Shown one piece after another: positions 46,439-55,604 of a DNA stretch of 64,000 nt. The stretch is from assembly GCA_001563335.1 (NCBI GenBank), contig LRSL01000117.1:1-64000 (forward strand), written 5' to 3'. Positions within the stretch are counted from its first letter, which is position 1. The number at the start of each line of letters is the position of its first letter. A program made the translations under genes and the position numbers. The notes under the pieces were generated by a model. That model was given only the letters and a program-made list of their open reading frames with translations. It did no database searches and had not been told where the DNA came from. This DNA is from Candidatus Thorarchaeota archaeon SMTZ1-45 (GTDB taxonomy: Archaea > Asgardarchaeota > Thorarchaeia > Thorarchaeales > Thorarchaeaceae).

Positions 46439-46828
46439 CTACATTCCTGTTGGTCTAACCTTCATTTCTGCTTCAGCGCGTCTTGCATTTCGCCATGTAC
46501 CTAGAGAGCTATACATTACTGGAAATGCAAATGCCAACACAAGGAACAGGAGTAACATTACATTTACAACATCAACCCTCTGAGGTCCAAGAGGGGATGC
46601 CAACGCATCTAACCATAATCCTGTCATTAGGAATAATGATGCAGGAATCATTAAAATGAACAGCAAGAAGAACGTAAAGAATGCTCTCCCTGGAGAATGC
46701 TGAATAAACCTCGCAAAACCTCCCAGAAAGCGGTGTTTTTGCCACCTGATACCTTCATGGACAATCCAAAAGAGGAAAAATACAACTAGTATGATGACGA
46801 ATGGGATTAGCAAGATCTCTGTCCACAT
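46439..46828 (-). CDS. Small membrane protein
   Basis: A 129-residue protein with three predicted membrane helices (LLIPFVIILVVFFLFWIV, FFTFFLLFILMIPASLFLM, VMLLLFLVLAFAFPVMY) and a basic C-terminal tail. It has no recognised motif. It lies between the DNA ligase and the metallo-beta-lactamase gene, all on the same strand. Confidence 0.6.
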   Translation of the reverse strand: MWTEILLIPFVIILVVFFLFWIVHEGIRWQKHRFLGGFARFIQHSPGRAFFTFFLLFILMIPASLFLMTGLWLDALASPLGPQRVDVVNVMLLLFLVLAFAFPVMYSSLGTWRNARRAEAEMKVRPTGM

Positions 46829-46921
46829 AATAGGGTACTCCCTATGTGTATGTTCCCTTCCCCGTCAGGTTGTCCCTATAAACGCTACGGTTAATGTAGA
46901 ATGTTCCTATATGAACTTGTT

Positions 46922-48595
46922 TCAACGAGCTTTGAATCGAAACTGCTTTTCATAGAGTTGTTTCAATTCATCTAATGTCATTGCATCTATTGGTCCCTTG
47001 TCCTCTCGAATTCGGTTTATCCTAGCAAATCGTAATGCCATTCCAGACACATAAGTTGGGCTCTCTTGAATTTCTGAAGCGATAACTTCAACCACAATCT
47101 CAGGTTTTACTTCCACAATATGCCTATGAGATTCAACCTTTAACTCCAATAGCTTCTGAGTTATCTCCTGAAATTCCTTGTCAGTAAATCCTTTGTAGGT
47201 CTTTCCTACAACAAGGAACTCACCAGACTCATCATCCCTCACTGCAAGATGATAGTCAGAGAGCCAATCCTTACGTCTTCCATGTCCCCATTCTGCTGCA
47301 ACAATAACTAAGTCTAGAGTGTCTAGGGTATGTTTTATTTTGAACCAGTATTTTCCACGTATACCTGGAGTATATGGTGAATCTAATTCCTTTGCGACCA
47401 AACCTTCATGTCCAAGTTTCTTACTCTTCTTAAAGAAGGTCTGAACAGTTGCAACATCATTGGTAACAATTCGTTCAACCAACATTTCTATGGGCATTAT
47501 CTCTTCCAGTTTGTTTCTTCTTTCAAAATAAGGTCTATCTACAAGTTGAACATCTTCTATTAGTATCACATCAAAAAGAACAAGCAGAAGACGAGTATCT
47601 TTGAAAGCCTCTTCAATATCACGAGTTCGACCAAACCTTTTCATTACTGCTTGAAAGGGGAATGGTTTGCCTTCACTATCAACTGCAAGCACTTCCCCAT
47701 CAAGAATTATCTTGTTTGCCTTAGTCTTCTTTCGAACAACACTTACGATTTCAGGAAGACTCTCTGTCACATCACTTAATCTTCTTGAGAATATTCGAAC
47801 TTCATTTCTTTCCTTGTGTATCTGGACTCTTGCTCCATCTAATTTGAGTTCAAATGAATACTCTTTTGGTTGATTTTCAAACAACGTTTCAATGTCTTGA
47901 ACTGGACTAGCTAACATAGGTTTGATTCCACGCATTAATTGAACAGAAATTACCTGTAATGCTTTTGCTCCCCCTACTGATGCGAGTCTTGCCACTTCCC
48001 CCAGATTGCCATTAAAGCTCCACGCTCTCCTGACAAGCGCTGCATCTATATCGAATCCGACTGAGATGGCATCAGCCAGTAGTCCTTCTGAAAGTCCTGT
48101 TCGCATATCCTCAAGCACTATTGCGGTCAAATATCTTGCTTCTCTCGGTGATGCCTCCATCAGTAAGCTAGTTAGTAGAGACTGTTTTTCCTTAAGAGAA
48201 CCTCTGCCTTGAGCATTAGCAATTTTATCAAAGGTCTGACTGACAGATGCAAGTGATAGTGGTTCAGAGAATAGTGTTGACTGACGTGACTTTTTCGAGG
48301 TAGTTAGGATTTTTGCAACTGCCTCACCTGTATCCCCCTCGTAAGCTTGAGAGAGTGCTTTGTCATTAATATCTACAACACTCTTCAATGCATTAAGCAA
48401 TCCTCTCCATGATATGTTGAGAGTGCGTTGATCACTCTCCGCAAACACTTTTCCACTCAAGAAGAGTGCAGCTATACTCACCTCCTCTGATTGCAGCCTA
48501 CGAAGGAATTTTCCTACTAGGTTTATTTTCTCAGTCCTTTTGCGGGTTCTACTTACTTTATCAAGTACATCCGCAAGATAGACAAATTCTGTCAT
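46922..48595 (-). CDS. lig: ATP-dependent DNA ligase
   Basis: Seals nicks in replication and repair. A 557-residue protein with an N-terminal DNA-binding domain (YLADVLDKVSRTRKR, IVLEDMRTGLSEG), the adenylation motif ELKLDGARVQIHK (nucleophile Lys about residue 251), RIFSRRL, LDGEVLAVD, GLVAKELDSPY, and motif V YWFKIKHTLDTLDLV. A C-terminal OB domain ends with LRFARINRIREDKGPID. This is the usual archaeal layout. ATG 48595 (MTEFVYLADV) is chosen over the TTG at 48652. A surface-protein gene is divergent. Confidence 0.95.
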   Translation of the reverse strand: MTEFVYLADVLDKVSRTRKRTEKINLVGKFLRRLQSEEVSIAALFLSGKVFAESDQRTLNISWRGLLNALKSVVDINDKALSQAYEGDTGEAVAKILTTSKKSRQSTLFSEPLSLASVSQTFDKIANAQGRGSLKEKQSLLTSLLMEASPREARYLTAIVLEDMRTGLSEGLLADAISVGFDIDAALVRRAWSFNGNLGEVARLASVGGAKALQVISVQLMRGIKPMLASPVQDIETLFENQPKEYSFELKLDGARVQIHKERNEVRIFSRRLSDVTESLPEIVSVVRKKTKANKIILDGEVLAVDSEGKPFPFQAVMKRFGRTRDIEEAFKDTRLLLVLFDVILIEDVQLVDRPYFERRNKLEEIMPIEMLVERIVTNDVATVQTFFKKSKKLGHEGLVAKELDSPYTPGIRGKYWFKIKHTLDTLDLVIVAAEWGHGRRKDWLSDYHLAVRDDESGEFLVVGKTYKGFTDKEFQEITQKLLELKVESHRHIVEVKPEIVVEVIASEIQESPTYVSGMALRFARINRIREDKGPIDAMTLDELKQLYEKQFRFKAR

Positions 48596-48652
48596 TTTTG
48601 TTGCACCACAATCTCCAATTACATAGTTCGTTACATCTATATTCTGTGACAA

Positions 48653-49264
48653 ATGTTTAGACTTTGGTTGAAATCGATGGGTAGTATTTGGTTTAGCAAG
48701 AAAGCATTTCTCTACTTCGGTGGAGCTGCAATCATATTGATTGGTGGAGCAATAGTGTTAATGGCTCCATATCATTACGTTAACTACGCAGTTATTGAAA
48801 ATGACCACCGATCATTCTCAATATGGGACAGTGAAGGATACTACCCACAGCTTGAAGTTTCAGTGCAATTAAGGGTTTCAAATTCCACTACAGTTGAAAT
48901 CGGAATTATTTTAATTGAAAATACCACTCTTGATGTGGTACTAGTTAATTTGACTCTAGATCAAGATAATATTATAGAAACCCCTGATGCATTATTTCTA
49001 CAAGGTAGTACTATTGTTGATATCCCATTCGGTAATTATACAGCAATCATTGATCAAATCAATGGAGCAGGAATGATTGATCTTGGCTTCAACCAAGTAA
49101 GTAACTCACGATTATTCATTATTGCTGGAGGGTCAATGAATATTATCGGTTTAATTATGGGAATATCTGGATACTTCGTTCCCGGTACATTCTTGCCTAC
49201 TGATACTGATACAATTGTTGAGTGGGGATATGAGGAACAAGAAGAAGTAGATTCTTCTCGATGA
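48653..49264 (+). CDS. Two-span membrane protein with glycosylated loop
   Basis: A 203-residue protein with one membrane helix near each end (FLYFGGAAIILIGGAIVLM and LFIIAGGSMNIIGLIMGISGYF) and about 110 residues of beta-rich sequence between them that carries several NXT sequons. An acidic C-terminal tail follows. No known family recognised; it resembles other anchored surface proteins in the window. Start ATG 48653, or ATG 48677. Confidence 0.62.
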   Translation: MFRLWLKSMGSIWFSKKAFLYFGGAAIILIGGAIVLMAPYHYVNYAVIENDHRSFSIWDSEGYYPQLEVSVQLRVSNSTTVEIGIILIENTTLDVVLVNLTLDQDNIIETPDALFLQGSTIVDIPFGNYTAIIDQINGAGMIDLGFNQVSNSRLFIIAGGSMNIIGLIMGISGYFVPGTFLPTDTDTIVEWGYEEQEEVDSSR

Positions 49265-49377
49265 GTAGAATTGTGATTTGACGGTAGATTTTCTACCCGA
49301 GTAAGTGTTACGCTAGAATAGTCCACGTAGTACACAGGCTCTTCTATAATTTATAGACTGTCTTCTTGTTGAGCGCA

Positions 49378-49611
49378 ATGGAAACTGAAGAGATGAAATG
49401 GTTACTGAAAGGGAAGATTGTGACTGACTTCAGGGGTTTCCCATTAGGTAGAGTCAAAAAAGTCTGGTTTGATGAAGAAAACGGGCCTCTTGTAATCGTT
49501 GAACGTGAGGACAAATTTGATGAAAAGCAGTCTTGGGAAGCAATTCCACTGAGGGCTGTTGATTCTGTTTCAGAACATGTTCGTCTTAAACCACCAGCCC
49601 TTGCGGAATGA
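49378..49611 (+). CDS. Small PRC-barrel-like protein
   Basis: A 77-residue protein with the strand pattern LKGKIVTDFRGFPLGRVKKVWFDEENGPLVIVE split here as GKIVTDFRGFPLG and RVKKVWFDEENG, followed by AIPLRAVDSVSEHVRL. This order and the charged surface fit a PRC-barrel domain, found in RNA-processing and photosynthetic proteins. ATG 49378 is preferred over a TTG at 49366. Followed by a redox protein gene on the same strand. Confidence 0.6.
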   Translation: METEEMKWLLKGKIVTDFRGFPLGRVKKVWFDEENGPLVIVEREDKFDEKQSWEAIPLRAVDSVSEHVRLKPPALAE

Positions 49612-49651
49612 TGTTAATACATGTGTGAAAACAACTTTGGAGTCCAAGTAT

Positions 49652-49987
49652 ATGATTCAGAAAAATAAAGTAGTGACTCGCGCTAATCAGCAATCAATCT
49701 CCAGTGAGTCTGATTCATTGAAGATAAATGTCTTCACAAGTTCTTCTTGCACTTTTTGCAATGATGCACTTACTGCTGCAAAAAAAGTTGCTAAGAAATT
49801 CCATCACTTTGATTTCCCTATTGAGGTAATAGAAACCTCAGTTGAAGAACAACCAGAGATAATCGAAGCTCTCAATGTTGTAGCTCTGCCTTTGATTCGT
49901 ATTGGTGGTGCGCAAATTATTGGCCTACCAACAGTAGAGGAAATTGAATTAATGCTACACCGGAATGTCGTATCTGGCAAAGACTAG
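49652..49987 (+). CDS. Thioredoxin/glutaredoxin-fold protein
   Basis: A protein of about 111 residues. The redox motif is TSSSCTFCNDAL (CxxC), followed by the cis-Pro region VVALPLIRIGG and a C-terminal GLPTVEEIELML helix. This is the thioredoxin-fold used in small archaeal glutaredoxin-like proteins. The N-terminus is uncertain: ATG 49652 is used here. It overlaps the convergent amidohydrolase gene by 4 nt. Confidence 0.8.
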   Translation: MIQKNKVVTRANQQSISSESDSLKINVFTSSSCTFCNDALTAAKKVAKKFHHFDFPIEVIETSVEEQPEIIEALNVVALPLIRIGGAQIIGLPTVEEIELMLHRNVVSGKD

Positions 49988-50742
49988 AAGAATGATAAAC
50001 CAAGAATTACCCAAGCGTTCTCTTTCATAATTAGTCTGCTTGTTTCAACATCGAGATCAATCATATTTAATGCTGCCATAAGATCCGGATATTGACTATG
50101 ATATCCTGAACCAAACACAAGTTTTCGCGCACCAAAATCCTGCAATACAGCATCAAGGAATACACGAAGTGGAGACTCAACGATTTTGAAGAATGTTGTT
50201 GATAATTCTAACCAAATGTTTGGACGCGACATTAGAGGGATAAGTTGTGGGAACCCAAATAGTCCCCCCATATTCAGAACAACAAACTTTCCCTCTTGAT
50301 GGAGGGTGGATATTCTATCAAGGAATGTTATAGTTTCACTAGTCATTATGTCATTATGGATGTATATTGGTAGGTCCTTCCTAACGGCTTCGTAAACAAG
50401 CGATTCAGCAGCGGGATCTTGAGGATGGTATGATTTCTCATCAAGCAAAAGAGCCTTACAGCCTTTGTCAATGAAGTCATGAAGTTTTTCTTTAGCTTGA
50501 TTTATTGGTCTAGGAATAATCGAACAAGCAGAGTACAAACGGTCTGGGTAGATTTCAGTAGCTTGCAAATATAGATCTGTGCTAATCTCTGGCTCGTGTG
50601 GTGCAAGTACTGCTTTGTCGATACCAAAAGTATCCATTCTCGAAACCAGTATATCTACATGCTCAATATAGTTGTCTAAGGTAATCTCTGTTACTTCTGT
50701 TCGACCTATGCCGAGATGTGTGTGAATATCGGTGGTCATCAA
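49984..50742 (-). CDS. Amidohydrolase-family TIM-barrel protein
   Basis: A 252-residue protein of the amidohydrolase-2 group. The metal-binding TDIHTHLG opens the barrel, then come PIYIHNDIMTSETI (third His) and KLVFGSGYHSQYPD near the end, where the usual catalytic Asp position (GSDxP) reads GSGYHSQYP. The last change makes activity uncertain. Substrate unknown. Confidence 0.75.
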   Translation of the reverse strand: MMTTDIHTHLGIGRTEVTEITLDNYIEHVDILVSRMDTFGIDKAVLAPHEPEISTDLYLQATEIYPDRLYSACSIIPRPINQAKEKLHDFIDKGCKALLLDEKSYHPQDPAAESLVYEAVRKDLPIYIHNDIMTSETITFLDRISTLHQEGKFVVLNMGGLFGFPQLIPLMSRPNIWLELSTTFFKIVESPLRVFLDAVLQDFGARKLVFGSGYHSQYPDLMAALNMIDLDVETSRLIMKENAWVILGLSFF

Positions 50743-50853
50743 ACATCATTGTCTGGGTTCACTAAATCGCTTTTCTATTGATTTGTTATGAATATCTGTC
50801 ACCAACAGCACCTCTAAATACCGAATTGAACAATCTTGTTCTAGCTGATTAAT

Positions 50854-51477
50854 GTGAGCGACAATGACATGCCAAAGAATTTGGAGAGAAGTCTTCGATA
50901 CATATCTCAGAGTATCAACAATGATCAGTTCATGCTCATGGAATATCTAGGTCCTGTGGTAGATGGTTGTAGAGCAGCTCTTAATGTCAGCATTGAGAAA
51001 GCTCGAGTCCTTCATAAAATCACAGAAGAGGAGTTTGAAGAGCATATTAATTCAGTATCAGACTCATTCAGGGATCTAACTATTTGTCTTAGGGCATCAG
51101 ATACTCAGGACGAATACTCAATCGTATTCAATAGAGGAAAAACAACTGTATATGACGAATGTGTTGAACCTGATGTTCTCATTATTGCTGATAATGAAAC
51201 GCTCATTTCAATTTGTGATAGTGATCCTAAGTTAGCACCAAATGAAGTTCTTGGGAATAGATTGAAGGTGTCTGGGAAGGACAATTTGAATATTGTTGAA
51301 GGTCTCGGTTTCCTTTGCTATCCATCTCTTCTTAGAGTCGCCAAATCTGGAGTGGATCCTTCTTCACTATTAAGCGAAGATGCTGATTCGGTAATAATGG
51401 CTGCAGCATCTGATTTAGTTGTGAAGATGATTAGAAAGTGGATTGATATTTCACTCTCAGAAATACACGATGCATAG
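50854..51477 (+). CDS. Hypothetical protein, possibly SCP2-like
   Basis: A 207-residue soluble protein beginning with GTG 50854 (ATG 50869 possible). The middle part DLTICLRASDTQDEYSIVF, TVYDECVEPDVLIIADNETL and VLGNRLKVSGK follows the strand-helix pattern of SCP2-type sterol-carrier domains. Helices flank it. The assignment is tentative. It is convergent with the histone-deacetylase-family gene, 3 bases apart. Confidence 0.55.
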   Translation: MSDNDMPKNLERSLRYISQSINNDQFMLMEYLGPVVDGCRAALNVSIEKARVLHKITEEEFEEHINSVSDSFRDLTICLRASDTQDEYSIVFNRGKTTVYDECVEPDVLIIADNETLISICDSDPKLAPNEVLGNRLKVSGKDNLNIVEGLGFLCYPSLLRVAKSGVDPSSLLSEDADSVIMAAASDLVVKMIRKWIDISLSEIHDA

Positions 51478-51480
51478 CTT

Positions 51481-52695
51481 CTATAGACCGTGATATGGAA
51501 ACACTAATTCTTTCACTCGACGAAGTGCTCTCTCGAGGTCCAAAACAATATCTTCTCTTGAGAAGTACATTTGAACAACTTCATTCTTATCTCGCATGAA
51601 TTCTGGTATGTCTTTGTAACCCATTTCGTTACATGTTTCTCTAAACTCGTCAGGCATTTTATTTGGTATATCCTCATCTAGCATAACAGCGAGAAACAGA
51701 GTCCAAAGACGTGCAACGTTGACTGGATGGTACCCACCTCCACCGACAGCAAGCCAACCAAGTTTACATATCTCAGTTGAGATTTCTCGAAGCTTTCCTA
51801 CTACTGTTTCATATCCATGTGAGGTGTATGTTAAATGTGCGAGAGGATCCAAATAATGTCCGTCAACCCCCATTTGGGTCACAAGAAGGTCTGGTTTGAA
51901 GGATTCAAAAAGTGGAACAACAACATCATCGAACACCCGTAATAGTTCTGGTGTTCCAGCTCCAGGAATCAAAGGGACATTCACAGAATAACCAATGCCC
52001 TCAGCAGCACCAGTTTCGTAGATAAATCCTGTTCCAGGAAAGAGTGTCTGTCCAGTTTGGTGTACAGAAATCGTCAGTACATCCTTAGACCTATAGAATG
52101 CATTTTGAACGCCATCACCATGATGCGCATCGAAGTCAAAATACAAAACCTTGCTATTTTGTTTCTTGTGGAGCATTTTGATTGCAATTACAATGTCATT
52201 ATATATACAAAAACCAGATGCTGCGTTTTTGTGTGCGTGATGAAGACCACCTGAGATGCAGAATGCATTAGATGCCCCATCCATTATTGCTCTAATTGCA
52301 TCAAGAGTAGCACCAACATATCTTGCACCTGTTTCATGTATTTGAGGAAAGATAGGATTGTCTGCTGTCCCAAGCCCATAATGAGGATAAGCGTTGTTGT
52401 TCGTCCCACTATCCACAACAGCATTAATGAATTCTGAAGAATGGAACAATTCAAGTTCCTCTCTTGAGGCAAAAGCTGGCTTTAGTTCTTTCACTTTATC
52501 TAGCAATCCAAGCTGTTGTGAAAGCAAATAAGTTAGTTTGAGCCTATCTGGTTTTAAGGGATGATCTCTTCTGAACTCGTATTCAAGAAGTGCGTTTGAA
52601 TAAGGATAGACAAGCTTACCTCTCATCAATATCAATCCTTCAGCAGAACAATACATCATCCCTTCTAAGTCTGTGGTTGCGGAAATAAATTCCAA
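51481..52695 (-). CDS. Histone deacetylase/AcuC-family hydrolase
   Basis: A 404-residue zinc-dependent deacetylase. Active-site elements are all present: His pair in GGLHHAHK, metal ligands in YFDFDAHHGDGVQ, the Asp in GVDGHYLDP and the Tyr in GGGGYHP. This matches class I HDAC, AcuC and acetylpolyamine hydrolase relatives. In archaea these may act on acetylated lysines or polyamines. Three GNAT acetyltransferases lie elsewhere in the window, but no direct link is shown. The start could be ATG 52695 or a later Met. Confidence 0.88.
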   Translation of the reverse strand: MEFISATTDLEGMMYCSAEGLILMRGKLVYPYSNALLEYEFRRDHPLKPDRLKLTYLLSQQLGLLDKVKELKPAFASREELELFHSSEFINAVVDSGTNNNAYPHYGLGTADNPIFPQIHETGARYVGATLDAIRAIMDGASNAFCISGGLHHAHKNAASGFCIYNDIVIAIKMLHKKQNSKVLYFDFDAHHGDGVQNAFYRSKDVLTISVHQTGQTLFPGTGFIYETGAAEGIGYSVNVPLIPGAGTPELLRVFDDVVVPLFESFKPDLLVTQMGVDGHYLDPLAHLTYTSHGYETVVGKLREISTEICKLGWLAVGGGGYHPVNVARLWTLFLAVMLDEDIPNKMPDEFRETCNEMGYKDIPEFMRDKNEVVQMYFSREDIVLDLERALRRVKELVFPYHGL

Positions 52696-52746
52696 ATTCT
52701 ATTTGTTTTCAAAGCTCTGGTCTTATACCTATTAGATGTCTGACAA

Positions 52747-54915
52747 TTAATCCAGGAATTTGGTCAACCCTCTGGAAAAGGTTGCCTTTGCTTCACTGAG
52801 AGGTATTACAAATTTTCCAAAATCTGCCACAGGATCTGATGTAGTTAGCCCCAGTTCACATGTTGAGATGCCATGTTTGTCAAGTAACTCAAGGAACTCT
52901 GGTTGTTTACTTTCCGTGACTTCCGCTAAATAACGAGAAGCGGTTTCTGAAAAAAGTGCCTGAGCTAAGCTGTTTACTGTGCCAGGAACGTAGTCCATAT
53001 TCAACTTAAACCCATATTCACTATCTACCACCATTTTCATTAGAGCAACAGCGACTCCTCCTCTACCAACATTATTGCAGGATCGTATGAAACCCCGTTC
53101 GTGAGCCTCAAGGATGACATTCATTGCTCGCTTCTCCCAATTAGGTTGATATTTCGGAGGTTCTCCTTTAACTTCACCAATGGTCAATCGTTGAAACTCA
53201 CTACCGTTCAATTCTGGTAGAGTTTCTCCAATTAGGAAGATATTTGCCCAGGGTGTGACAAGGTTTCGTTTAATAGGCGTGAAGCCGCGATTAAACATTC
53301 CTGCAATCATTATCTGAGGCGTTGGATTTATTCTCTTTATTTTTCCATCAATCTCAGATTCGTTATACAATGATACGTTGCCAGCTACGATTGGGAGGTC
53401 AAAGTCATTAGAGAATCTTCCAAGTCCTCTTAGAGCTTCCACAAACTGAGCGTAAGACTCAGGTCTTTCGGGATTGCCAAAATTAAGGCAGTTAGCAATG
53501 AATAATGGCTTTGCTCCCATTGATACAATATTTCTGAGTGACTCAGCAGCTGAATTTGCAGCACCTGTTTGAGGATCAAGCCTGCACCAGAATGAATTGC
53601 AATCACTTGTAAAAGCAAGAAGCCTTCCATTCGGGAACTCTAATACACCTGCATTTTGTCCCAAGTCCACGACAGTATTTGTTTGTACATGTTGGTCATA
53701 CTGACTGAACACCCATGAACGGTCACAAATATTGATTGATTCAAGCATGTTCAGTAGAGCTTTTTTATAATCTTCAGGCTCTTTGAACCAACTCAGAGAG
53801 TCAGTCTGAGCAGGTATTTTTCCTTCAACTCTTTCAGGAATTGGGAAACCATCCACTAGTAGACTGATCGGGAGTCGGGCAATCACCTCTCCTTGATACT
53901 TTGCAGTGTAATGACCATCATTGGTTACATTTCCAATTATTGCATAAGGTGTATCATTCTTTTCGAGTAATGTTATCACACGTTCCATATTTGAAGGAGA
54001 TATAATAGCAAGCATTCTTTCTTGAGACTCAGAGATAATAATCTCTGAGAGTTCCATATCCTTCTCCCTAAGTGGTATTTTTTCTAGATCTATTTCTACT
54101 CCCGTCCCTCCTGCTTTGGCGAGTTCTCCAGCAGCTGATACCAATCCTCCCCCACCAAAATCCTGTAGGCCATCTAGAAGTTCCTCTTCAATGAGTTCAG
54201 TCAGAGTATCAATCAAGACCTTCTTTGCTAGGGGGTCGCCAATCTGAATTGCACCACGACTTTCCCTAGTATCATCTGAAAGTGTTTCTGATGCAAAACT
54301 GACACCTCCTATACCGTCTGGTCCTGTTGTAGCACCAAACATTACGAGATTATGTCCTGGAGTTCTAGCACTGCTTCTAACAACTTTCTCTGGTCTCACA
54401 AATCCGATACATACCACATTAACCAAGCAATTTTCATCGTATGAGTCATCGAACTCGATTTCCCCACCAACAACTGGAATTCCAACACCATTCCCATAAT
54501 CGGATATTCCTCGAACTATGTTCTCAAGAAGATAGGCATTATGAGGTTTCTCTGGGTTTCCAAGCCGCAAACAGTTCATCAAACCCACTGCCTTGCATCC
54601 TTGTGAAATGACATCTCTTACAATTCCTCCAACACCAGTTGCTGCTCCGTTGTATGGATTAACCTGACTTGGATGATTGTGGGACTCCATAGCAACTCCA
54701 ACATAATATCCTCCTCCAATGTCTACAAGCCCTGCTCCTTCTCCAATGCCTAGAATGACATTTTCTCCAGAGGTTTTGAAAAGATAAAACCATCTTTTAC
54801 TACTCTTATAGCTACAATGTTCTGACCAAAGGACGTCGAGCATAGCAAGTTCTGTCTTGGAAAGCTCCCTACCCAAGACTTTCTTTGCATGCTGTAATTC
54901 ATCCTTTGTAATCAT
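52747..54915 (-). CDS. purL: Phosphoribosylformylglycinamidine synthase subunit PurL
   Basis: The FGAM synthetase subunit that uses ATP and ammonia to convert FGAR to FGAM. A 722-residue small-type PurL with the motifs SEHCSYKSSKRW, MESHNHPSQVNPYNGAATGVGG, GDPLAKK, and a second half with GGVAVALMKM. Its ATG overlaps the purQ stop by 4 nt (translational coupling). It is the last gene of the operon purP1-purP2-purC/S-purQ-purL. Confidence 0.96.
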   Translation of the reverse strand: MITKDELQHAKKVLGRELSKTELAMLDVLWSEHCSYKSSKRWFYLFKTSGENVILGIGEGAGLVDIGGGYYVGVAMESHNHPSQVNPYNGAATGVGGIVRDVISQGCKAVGLMNCLRLGNPEKPHNAYLLENIVRGISDYGNGVGIPVVGGEIEFDDSYDENCLVNVVCIGFVRPEKVVRSSARTPGHNLVMFGATTGPDGIGGVSFASETLSDDTRESRGAIQIGDPLAKKVLIDTLTELIEEELLDGLQDFGGGGLVSAAGELAKAGGTGVEIDLEKIPLREKDMELSEIIISESQERMLAIISPSNMERVITLLEKNDTPYAIIGNVTNDGHYTAKYQGEVIARLPISLLVDGFPIPERVEGKIPAQTDSLSWFKEPEDYKKALLNMLESINICDRSWVFSQYDQHVQTNTVVDLGQNAGVLEFPNGRLLAFTSDCNSFWCRLDPQTGAANSAAESLRNIVSMGAKPLFIANCLNFGNPERPESYAQFVEALRGLGRFSNDFDLPIVAGNVSLYNESEIDGKIKRINPTPQIMIAGMFNRGFTPIKRNLVTPWANIFLIGETLPELNGSEFQRLTIGEVKGEPPKYQPNWEKRAMNVILEAHERGFIRSCNNVGRGGVAVALMKMVVDSEYGFKLNMDYVPGTVNSLAQALFSETASRYLAEVTESKQPEFLELLDKHGISTCELGLTTSDPVADFGKFVIPLSEAKATFSRGLTKFLD

Positions 54916-55604
54916 TTAGTAGCCCTCACAAAGTTATCCAAAATTTGTAGTCCATCAGAGGATCCTAAAACCGGTCTTGATGCTCTTTCAGGATATGGCA
55001 TCATTCCAAGAACGTTCCCCTTTTGATTTGTAATTCCTGCGATATTTTCAATTGATCCATTTGGATTAGCATCTGTTGTTATTTCACCTTGAGCATCACA
55101 ATATCTGAATGGAATTCGACCCTCATGGTTCAATGCATCAAGATGTTCATTTTGACAGTAATAATTGCCCTCAGCATGAGCTATAGGTACTCGTATAACT
55201 GCACCTTCTATATTCTCAATGAATACAGATGGACTTTCACTTACACGAACATAGACCCATTTACATACAAAACGGGCGGAGTAATTGGGTAGAAGTGCTC
55301 CTGGCAGGAGTCCTGTTTCGGTCAGTATTTGAAAGCCATTGGAGATTCCAATAACTGGTTTCCCATCTTCTGCAAGATCTCTAATACCTTCAGTTATGAC
55401 TTCCATTGACGCGACTGCTCCGGCTCTCAAATAATCCCCATAGGAAAAACCTCCAGGTATCACGATACCATCTGCGTCTTTTAATCCTGCAAGCCCTTTT
55501 CTACTCGGAACAAGGTAAGGTTTTGCCTCGGGAATCTGGTTGAGTGCTCGTAGAACATCGTTCTCACTGTTAGTTCCAGGAAACCTAATCACTGCGATTG
55601 ACAC
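54912..55604 (-). CDS. purQ: PurQ-like glutaminase subunit with Ser for the catalytic Cys
   Basis: A 230-residue protein of the class I glutamine amidotransferase type that feeds ammonia to PurL. The VIRFPGTNSENDV opening and VIPGGFSYGDYLRAG are typical. The nucleophile motif, normally GICNGFQ, reads GISNGFQ: S88 encoded by TCC at 55343-55341. The His and Glu of the triad (PIAHAEGNYY) remain. Glutaminase activity is therefore expected to be lost or severely reduced, unless the base is a sequencing error. The start is GTG 55604, sharing one base with the purC/S stop. Confidence 0.9.
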   Translation of the reverse strand: MSIAVIRFPGTNSENDVLRALNQIPEAKPYLVPSRKGLAGLKDADGIVIPGGFSYGDYLRAGAVASMEVITEGIRDLAEDGKPVIGISNGFQILTETGLLPGALLPNYSARFVCKWVYVRVSESPSVFIENIEGAVIRVPIAHAEGNYYCQNEHLDALNHEGRIPFRYCDAQGEITTDANPNGSIENIAGITNQKGNVLGMMPYPERASRPVLGSSDGLQILDNFVRATK

